From positions 1 through 9,745 of the forward strand of contig JAESTG010000329.1 in assembly GCA_016763715.1 (NCBI GenBank): 9,745 bases of DNA, read 5' to 3'. The notes under the pieces were generated by a model, which was not told where the DNA came from, made no database searches, and was given only the letters and a program-made list of their open reading frames with translations. This document shows, one piece after another, positions 5,167 to 9,745 of the stretch (position 1 is its first letter; each line of letters begins with the position of its first letter). A program made the position numbers and the translations under genes. This stretch comes from Flavobacteriaceae bacterium. GTDB lineage: Bacteria; Bacteroidota; Bacteroidia; Flavobacteriales; Flavobacteriaceae.

Positions 5167-6819
5167 CTATCGGAAGTATACATAAATGGCAGCCACAATA
5201 ATTACAACACCAATACCCACTGGTTTAGCATATTTCCAAGGAGTTATATCTACCTGTTTGGTATATTCTTGTACATAATCTTCTGTTCTTGGTTTAAGTC
5301 TTCCAATAATTAGCATGATTAGAACATTTAGGATAAACAAAATAGCCATTACATCTAAGAAGTGTAGTCCAAAATAGGCTTTCGATTCAATTAGGGCAAG
5401 TTCTGCTTTGTCAGTTATCCCAGCTATTTCAGCCTCCTCAAGAGCCTTTTTTATAAAATGGGGTTGTAATATAAACTGACTAATAATATAAAGTATCGAC
5501 CCTGAGAACAATCCAATTTTTGCTGCAATAGCAGGCACCCTCTTTGTTAAATACCCAACAATAATTATGGTTAAAATCGGGATGCTGTAAATACCATTAA
5601 TTTCTTGAAGATAATCAAACAAACTTCCTGCATTTGCGATAAAAGGGGCTATGAACATTGCAGCGATAGCTAATAGCAGCCCAAATCGTTTTCCTTGTTT
5701 AACTACTAAACTTTCTTCAGCATCTGGATTGATGTGTTGTTTGTAGATGTCTATTCCGAAGAGAGTTACAGAACTATTCAATACACTATTGAAAGAGCTT
5801 AAAATTGCGCCAAAAATTACCGCTGCAAAAAATCCGAGCAACGCAGGAGGGAGCACTTCAGCAACAAGCATAGGATACGCCTGACCTACATTTTCTAAAT
5901 TACCACTAAACATGTGATAGGCAATAATTCCAGGAAGCACGACAATAAGTGGCCCCAGAATTTTAATGAATGACCCTAATAGAAGACCTTTTTGCCCTTC
6001 AACTAGATTCTTTGCGGCTAAAGCTCTTTGAATAATTTGTTGGTTGGTACCCCAATAAAAGAGCTGAACCAACATCATTCCCGTAAATATGGTGTAAAAA
6101 GGGACTGGGTCGGTTTCACTTCCCATCGATTTGAACTTGTCAGGATGCTCTGTGGTTAGTGTGTTGATACCCTCCATAATACTGCCATCTCCAATAACCA
6201 AAAGTCCAAAAATTGGGATTAATAACCCACCAATTAACAACCCAATAGCATTAATAGTATCTGAAACAGCCACGGCTTTTAGGCCTCCAAAAACTGCATA
6301 GATGGATCCAATGATACCAATACCCCAAACACATAACCAAATAGATTGTCCTTCTGTAATATTAAATGCTTCTGGTATATTGAACATTCCGCTAATGGCA
6401 ACAGAACCAGAATAGAGGATTACAGGAAGTAGTACCACAACATAACCTGTTAAAAATAAGCCAGAAGTAATCGTTTTAGTACTTACGTCAAAGCGTTTGG
6501 CTAGAAATTGAGGAACTGTAGTAAGCCCCCCTTTTAGGTAACGAGGAAGCAAAAATAATGCAGTAACTACCATGGCAATGGCAGCTAGGGTTTCCCAAGC
6601 CATTACAGATAGTCCACTTTCATAGGCAGAACCATTCAGGCCAACAATCTGCTCTGTAGAAAGGTTCGTAAGCAATAATGATCCAGCGATAACACCAGCT
6701 GTTAGGCTTCGCCCTCCTAAAAAGTATCCGTCGGCACTGGCTTCGTTGGTTTTTCGTGTAGCGAAGTACGAAATCACTGCTACGAGCAACGTAAAAGCAA
6801 TAAAAGTGATGATTGTCAT
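5167..6819 (-). CDS. SGLT-like sodium:solute (probably sugar) symporter
   Basis: A 550-residue inner-membrane transporter of the solute:sodium symporter family, with many hydrophobic segments in the LeuT-fold pattern (about 13-14). Seen: YFLGGRSL (32-39), TNLSTEQIVG (51-60), FYWGTNQQIIQR (254-265), VVLPGIIAYH (293-302) and GAILSSFNSVLNSS (337-350). Compared from memory with Vibrio vSGLT, sugar contacts Gln69, Glu88 and Lys294 match Q57, E76 and K286, gate Tyr263 matches Y255, and Na+-site Ser364/365 match S341/S342; Asn260 is replaced by Q252. This supports a sugar substrate. It is the last gene of the trehalase-kinase operon, 16 nt after the kinase stop, and ends 20 nt before the bidirectional terminator. 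The likely cargo is a hexose; the exact sugar is not readable. A short charged insertion (about 440-475, AEIAGITDK region) separates late membrane segments. Confidence 0.88.
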   Translation of the reverse strand: MTIITFIAFTLLVAVISYFATRKTNEASADGYFLGGRSLTAGVIAGSLLLTNLSTEQIVGLNGSAYESGLSVMAWETLAAIAMVVTALFLLPRYLKGGLTTVPQFLAKRFDVSTKTITSGLFLTGYVVVLLPVILYSGSVAISGMFNIPEAFNITEGQSIWLCVWGIGIIGSIYAVFGGLKAVAVSDTINAIGLLIGGLLIPIFGLLVIGDGSIMEGINTLTTEHPDKFKSMGSETDPVPFYTIFTGMMLVQLFYWGTNQQIIQRALAAKNLVEGQKGLLLGSFIKILGPLIVVLPGIIAYHMFSGNLENVGQAYPMLVAEVLPPALLGFFAAVIFGAILSSFNSVLNSSVTLFGIDIYKQHINPDAEESLVVKQGKRFGLLLAIAAMFIAPFIANAGSLFDYLQEINGIYSIPILTIIIVGYLTKRVPAIAAKIGLFSGSILYIISQFILQPHFIKKALEEAEIAGITDKAELALIESKAYFGLHFLDVMAILFILNVLIMLIIGRLKPRTEDYVQEYTKQVDITPWKYAKPVGIGVVIIVAAIYVYFR

Positions 6820-6835
6820 GAGTCTTATTTTAAGG

Positions 6836-7782
6836 TCAGTTATTTAATATGTTTGATATTACAAGTGCATAATCTGGGATTCTCCCTACATTTTGCAGTT
6901 TTATGGAGGCCATTTCTAATGCGGTCTCCAGGCATTTTTGATTTGATTTATCATTGAGCCAAGAAAATAGAAAGCCTGACCAAAAGGCATCTCCCGCTCC
7001 AGTAGCGTCCATAATTTTTTCAACTTTTAGAGCTGGTAACTCTAAAATAGGTTTTCCAGACTCACTTAATTTAGCTCCATTTTTACCCAAGGTAAGGCAT
7101 ACTAATTTTGCCCCAAAGTCATGTAGGTTCGAAAAAATTTGCTCATGACTCATACTTGTAGTGCCAAAAAGACGATCCATATCGTCTTGACTTACTTTCA
7201 CAAGTGGTTCTAGGGTGCAGTAATCTGAGATAGTTTTTGCAGCTTCCGATACATTGGGCCAAATTTGTTCAGAATAATTGATGTCGATGCTTAATTGACA
7301 ACCAAATTCTTTTGCCTGTTTTGCCTTTTCATAATGGTGTCACGCGCAGGTTGCTTGCTAAGTGCAAAACAGGAAGTATGAAATATTTTGGTTTGTTGGA
7401 GAATTGACTCTGGAATCTGAGTTTCTTCAATATAACAATCGGCGCCTCGTAAGGCAATAAATTCTGGCGTATTAATGGTTCTGTTTACAAAAACAGCAGT
7501 TGTCGGTTGTGTTTCAAGTTCGTTGATGGATGTTGTTGTAATTCCAGTTTCATTCAATCTATTCAGAATATAATCCCCAAAGCCATCTTTTCCTACGGTA
7601 GCAACCATTTGAACTTTATGACCTAAACGAGCCATGTTCATTGCAACATTGGTAGGTGAACCACCTAAATAACGATGGTAATCTGCGGTCAAATTAATAG
7701 GCTGTTCGGCTTGAGCTCCTATAAAATCGATTAAAGCTTCTCCAACACACAGGATATCAATATTTTTATTTTCTGAATTCAT
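6836..7782 (-). pseudogene. Frameshifted PfkB/fructokinase-family sugar kinase
   Basis: A sugar kinase of the PfkB (ribokinase/fructokinase) family, broken by one frameshift. The N-terminal part (7782-7291, 163 residues before the stop) has CVGEALIDFIG (12-22) and the sugar-binding GGSPTNVAMNMARLG (40-54). The C-terminal part has the ATP/catalytic motif ATGAGDAFWSGF with base Asp about residue 265. The frames join at the T-run 7326-7329 (AAAA in the mRNA after ATG): restoring one missing base gives a continuous 315-residue protein, including a family-typical stretch GCQLSIDINYSEQIWPN between the two frames. The second half has no start of its own beyond an in-frame GTG (7201) that is an internal Val. 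The start ATG follows the trehalase stop directly (TAAATG). The sequence shows either a real loss-of-function mutation or a one-base sequence error. In its intact form it would phosphorylate a hexose (fructose or similar) after uptake or trehalose cleavage. Confidence 0.85.
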
Positions 7783-9654
7783 TTAAGCTTTAAAGAGTTT
7801 TTCAGGAGAGGTGAGGCTATTTAGCTTATCAATATACGAAGACTCTAAAAGTGATAGACCATATTGATACGAAGCATTCATCCAACCAAAACCTTCTTTG
7901 GTGATGTACTGAAACTCAGTGCCAACATTTCCGTATTCGGCAAAAACCTTATGTGTGGCGCTTACCACGTTATATTTTTCAGGAATGGTGCCATTGTAAT
8001 CGACTGCATTTTTGGTAATCATATACAACCATCGATAGATTAATTCTTGCATTTCAATGTGAAAACTATAGTTTTTCAGCCCTTTCCAAATCATCATTTG
8101 ATGTGGAGCCCATCCATTTGGATAGTCCCATTGTTTTTGTGGGCGAGTTGATGAAATTTCACCCCTACTCTCCCGTGTACAAGAAGCAATACCTCCTTTT
8201 TCCATAAGTAATGGAAGTGCGTTTTGAACCACGAGAGCTGCTTGTTCTTGCGAACATAAATTGGCCCAAAGTGGTGGAAAAATAGTAGCCGAGATAAAGT
8301 CAGTTTGATCTTCTTTTTCGAAATTATAGTCGAAATAAAGTCCTCTTTCCTGATTCCATAGTAGTTCGTTTACTTTTCGTTTTCTTGTTTCAGACCTTGT
8401 ATTCCAATAGTCAGAGGTATACTGTTTTCCATCAATTTCAATTGTTCCGTTAAAATTATCGGTTATAATTTTAGAAAAATCAGTTTCATATTTATATAAA
8501 AAGGCATTGAGTTCAACAACATTCAAATGGGCGCAAATTCCTTCCAAGCGGTAGGAGGTATAGTGACCATTTTCGCGAACACTTCGGTCGTGAACAAAAT
8601 ACTGATCGAGCTTTTCATTTTCTATTTTCCCTTCAGAATATAGTTGTTCGTAAGTAGCCGTTTCCATGTTTGCTTCAGTAGCATATATGGCGAAAACGGG
8701 TGTAAAATGGCCAACTTCAGCCTCAGGAGGTTTTCCAAGTCCTTCAGCAAGATATCGGTTTAAGCCGTTTTGTGTCATTCGGTTTCCTGAAACCATCCAA
8801 ACGGTTTCATATTCTTTAATAGCTGTTTCAAGATGGCTTTTTAGCCATGAAATATCTTTGGTTTTTTCAAATACTTCGGAAATGAGACTGCTGTAAAACG
8901 GTGGTTGAGTACGGGTTAAATAATAAGATCGGTTTGCATTGAGGATTTTCCCGTAGAAATTAATCTCATATTGAAAGTTATTGGCCATAGCTTTCGCCAA
9001 ATCAACTCTATCGTCTAACAGTAGACCGATGGATTCAAAATAGCTATCCCATCCATACATTTCATTGAAACGACCGCCAGGAACCACAAAAGGTTCTCCA
9101 ATTATTTCATTATTTACTTCTGAAAGTTTTAGCGACAAAATTCCACTTTGATTATTAATGGAGCGCACATATTCTGGAGATACATTTTCAGGGAGTTGAA
9201 CTACCTCAATAGCCATAGTTTCTTGTAGCTTTTGATAATATGAAAGGGCCAGTGGGTCACTATGAGGAACATAAACTCGAAGTATGTCTCCTTCAATGGT
9301 TTTGTTTTTAGTGTCTGAAAGCAATGCTTCAATTCCGTTGGCGTCCATGGTACGTGTGAGTGCGTCCCAATAGTAGTCTCGAATCATTCTTGAGATACGA
9401 TTAACAGGTGGTTCATCAATGTTAGAAAGAGGAATGTTGGTAACGGAACTTCCAGCGTTTTTTGCCAGAACCAATTCTTGAAGCAAATTGGACAATTGAT
9501 AAGTTCCAGTTATCAAATACACTTCCCCAGATGTAGTGATAAGCTCAAATCGTTTGGGGCCAGTATCTTCGACGGTGATTTTTTTATCGCCATCGGTATC
9601 TTCTTGTTTTAGAAGTTGCTCTAACGTGGACGCTATGTCTAGTTTGAAATTCAT
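7783..9654 (-). CDS. GH37 neutral-type trehalase with substituted catalytic acid
   Basis: A 623-residue trehalase-family protein; active members hydrolyse trehalose to two glucose. No signal peptide, so cytoplasmic. Seen: an N-terminal Ca2+-binding loop DTDGDKKITVED (19-30) followed by TGPK, as in fungal neutral trehalases; GH37 signature 1, PGGRFNEMYGWDSYF (192-206); signature 2, QWDYPNGWAP (508-517); IPEKYNV (557-563), where E559 is the expected general base; and EGFGWMNASY (587-596). The block VRENGHYTSYR (359-369) corresponds to RESGHDTTYR in yeast Nth1 and ESGWDFSSR in E. coli TreA, so the catalytic acid Asp (Asp478/Asp312) is Tyr365 here, one base away (TAT versus GAT). The enzyme may therefore be inactive or altered. 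Its start overlaps the upstream membrane-protein stop (ATGA) and its stop touches the kinase start (TAAATG), so the genes are translationally coupled. Confidence 0.9.
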   Translation of the reverse strand: MNFKLDIASTLEQLLKQEDTDGDKKITVEDTGPKRFELITTSGEVYLITGTYQLSNLLQELVLAKNAGSSVTNIPLSNIDEPPVNRISRMIRDYYWDALTRTMDANGIEALLSDTKNKTIEGDILRVYVPHSDPLALSYYQKLQETMAIEVVQLPENVSPEYVRSINNQSGILSLKLSEVNNEIIGEPFVVPGGRFNEMYGWDSYFESIGLLLDDRVDLAKAMANNFQYEINFYGKILNANRSYYLTRTQPPFYSSLISEVFEKTKDISWLKSHLETAIKEYETVWMVSGNRMTQNGLNRYLAEGLGKPPEAEVGHFTPVFAIYATEANMETATYEQLYSEGKIENEKLDQYFVHDRSVRENGHYTSYRLEGICAHLNVVELNAFLYKYETDFSKIITDNFNGTIEIDGKQYTSDYWNTRSETRKRKVNELLWNQERGLYFDYNFEKEDQTDFISATIFPPLWANLCSQEQAALVVQNALPLLMEKGGIASCTRESRGEISSTRPQKQWDYPNGWAPHQMMIWKGLKNYSFHIEMQELIYRWLYMITKNAVDYNGTIPEKYNVVSATHKVFAEYGNVGTEFQYITKEGFGWMNASYQYGLSLLESSYIDKLNSLTSPEKLFKA

Positions 9655-9745
9655 GAGTTCTTCCCAGCGATTCTATTCAAGAAAAATAGTGCGATGAGAA
9701 TAATTGTCATAGGGATTAGTGACAAATAAAAGACTTTGTTCCCAC
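9651..9745 (-). CDS. C-terminal end of a membrane protein, probably a sugar transporter (partial)
   Basis: The last 30 codons of a gene that continues beyond the window. The peptide starts GNKVFYLSLIPMTI, has a hydrophobic stretch (IILIALFFL) typical of a final transmembrane helix, and ends in a short basic tail (NRIAGKNS). Its TGA stop overlaps the trehalase ATG by 4 nt, so it is in the same operon. A major-facilitator sugar (maltose/trehalose-type) transporter would fit upstream of a cytoplasmic trehalase, but only one helix is visible, so the family is inferred from context. Confidence 0.6.
   Translation of the reverse strand, partial: GNKVFYLSLIPMTIILIALFFLNRIAGKNS

Noticed and set aside
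5167..6819. Arsenical or phosphate transporter linked to the arsenosugar operon
   Set aside because: The protein has SGLT-type sugar and sodium site residues and belongs to the trehalase operon; a bidirectional terminator and another gene separate it from the arsenic genes.
6836..7201. A separate short gene starting at GTG 7201
   Set aside because: The GTG is an internal Val of the kinase (LVKVSQDD), and the upstream sequence in the same frame encodes conserved kinase residues; it is the tail of a frameshifted gene.
7323..7332. Programmed -1 frameshift or transcriptional slippage in the kinase
   Set aside because: There is no X-XXY-YYZ slippery heptamer, the re-paired codon would mismatch, and a 4-base A run is too short for efficient slippage.

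Overview
The window looks like chromosome of a marine-type Bacteroidota, most likely a member of Flavobacteriia. It is AT-rich, genes are preceded by A/T-rich leaders with no clear Shine-Dalgarno sequences, a TAnnTTTG-type promoter element is present, and the protein families are ones common in that group. No RNA genes, CRISPR arrays, insertion sequences or phage genes are visible.

Left block (28-4570, all minus strand): a six-gene run that I read as a complete arsenosugar biosynthesis operon. In transcription order it holds a CxxC carboxymuconolactone-decarboxylase-like peroxidase-like protein, the radical SAM enzyme ArsS, an exported rhodanese-like protein, a DUF2064 (TIGR04282-type) glycosyltransferase, a purine nucleoside phosphorylase, and the arsenite methyltransferase ArsM. 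The expected logic is that ArsM makes dimethylarsenic, ArsS attaches a 5'-deoxyadenosyl group from SAM, the phosphorylase removes adenine, and the glycosyltransferase installs the aglycone. The last two assignments are inference. Small perfect dyads sit in two of the gaps between genes.

Middle (4571-4873): a 303-bp divergent intergenic region with candidate promoters for both directions and an operator-like inverted repeat. It is followed by a lone plus-strand gene for a 73-residue charged protein that I do not recognise (4874-5095). A strong bidirectional terminator (5112-5146) separates it from the convergent block on the right.

Right block (5167-9745, all minus strand): a sugar or trehalose use operon. 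In transcription order it holds the last 30 residues of a membrane protein (probably a transporter), a cytoplasmic GH37 trehalase with a fungal-type Ca2+-binding loop, a PfkB/fructokinase-family kinase, and an SGLT-like sodium:solute symporter. The genes are tightly coupled (ATGA overlap, then TAAATG, then a 16-bp gap).

Two neighbouring genes in the right block carry damaging-looking changes. The trehalase has Tyr at the position of the GH37 catalytic acid Asp, and the kinase has a one-base frameshift in a short homopolymer. Together they suggest either decay of this pathway or local sequence errors. These two changes and the adenine-type signature in the arsenosugar-operon phosphorylase are the points most worth checking.
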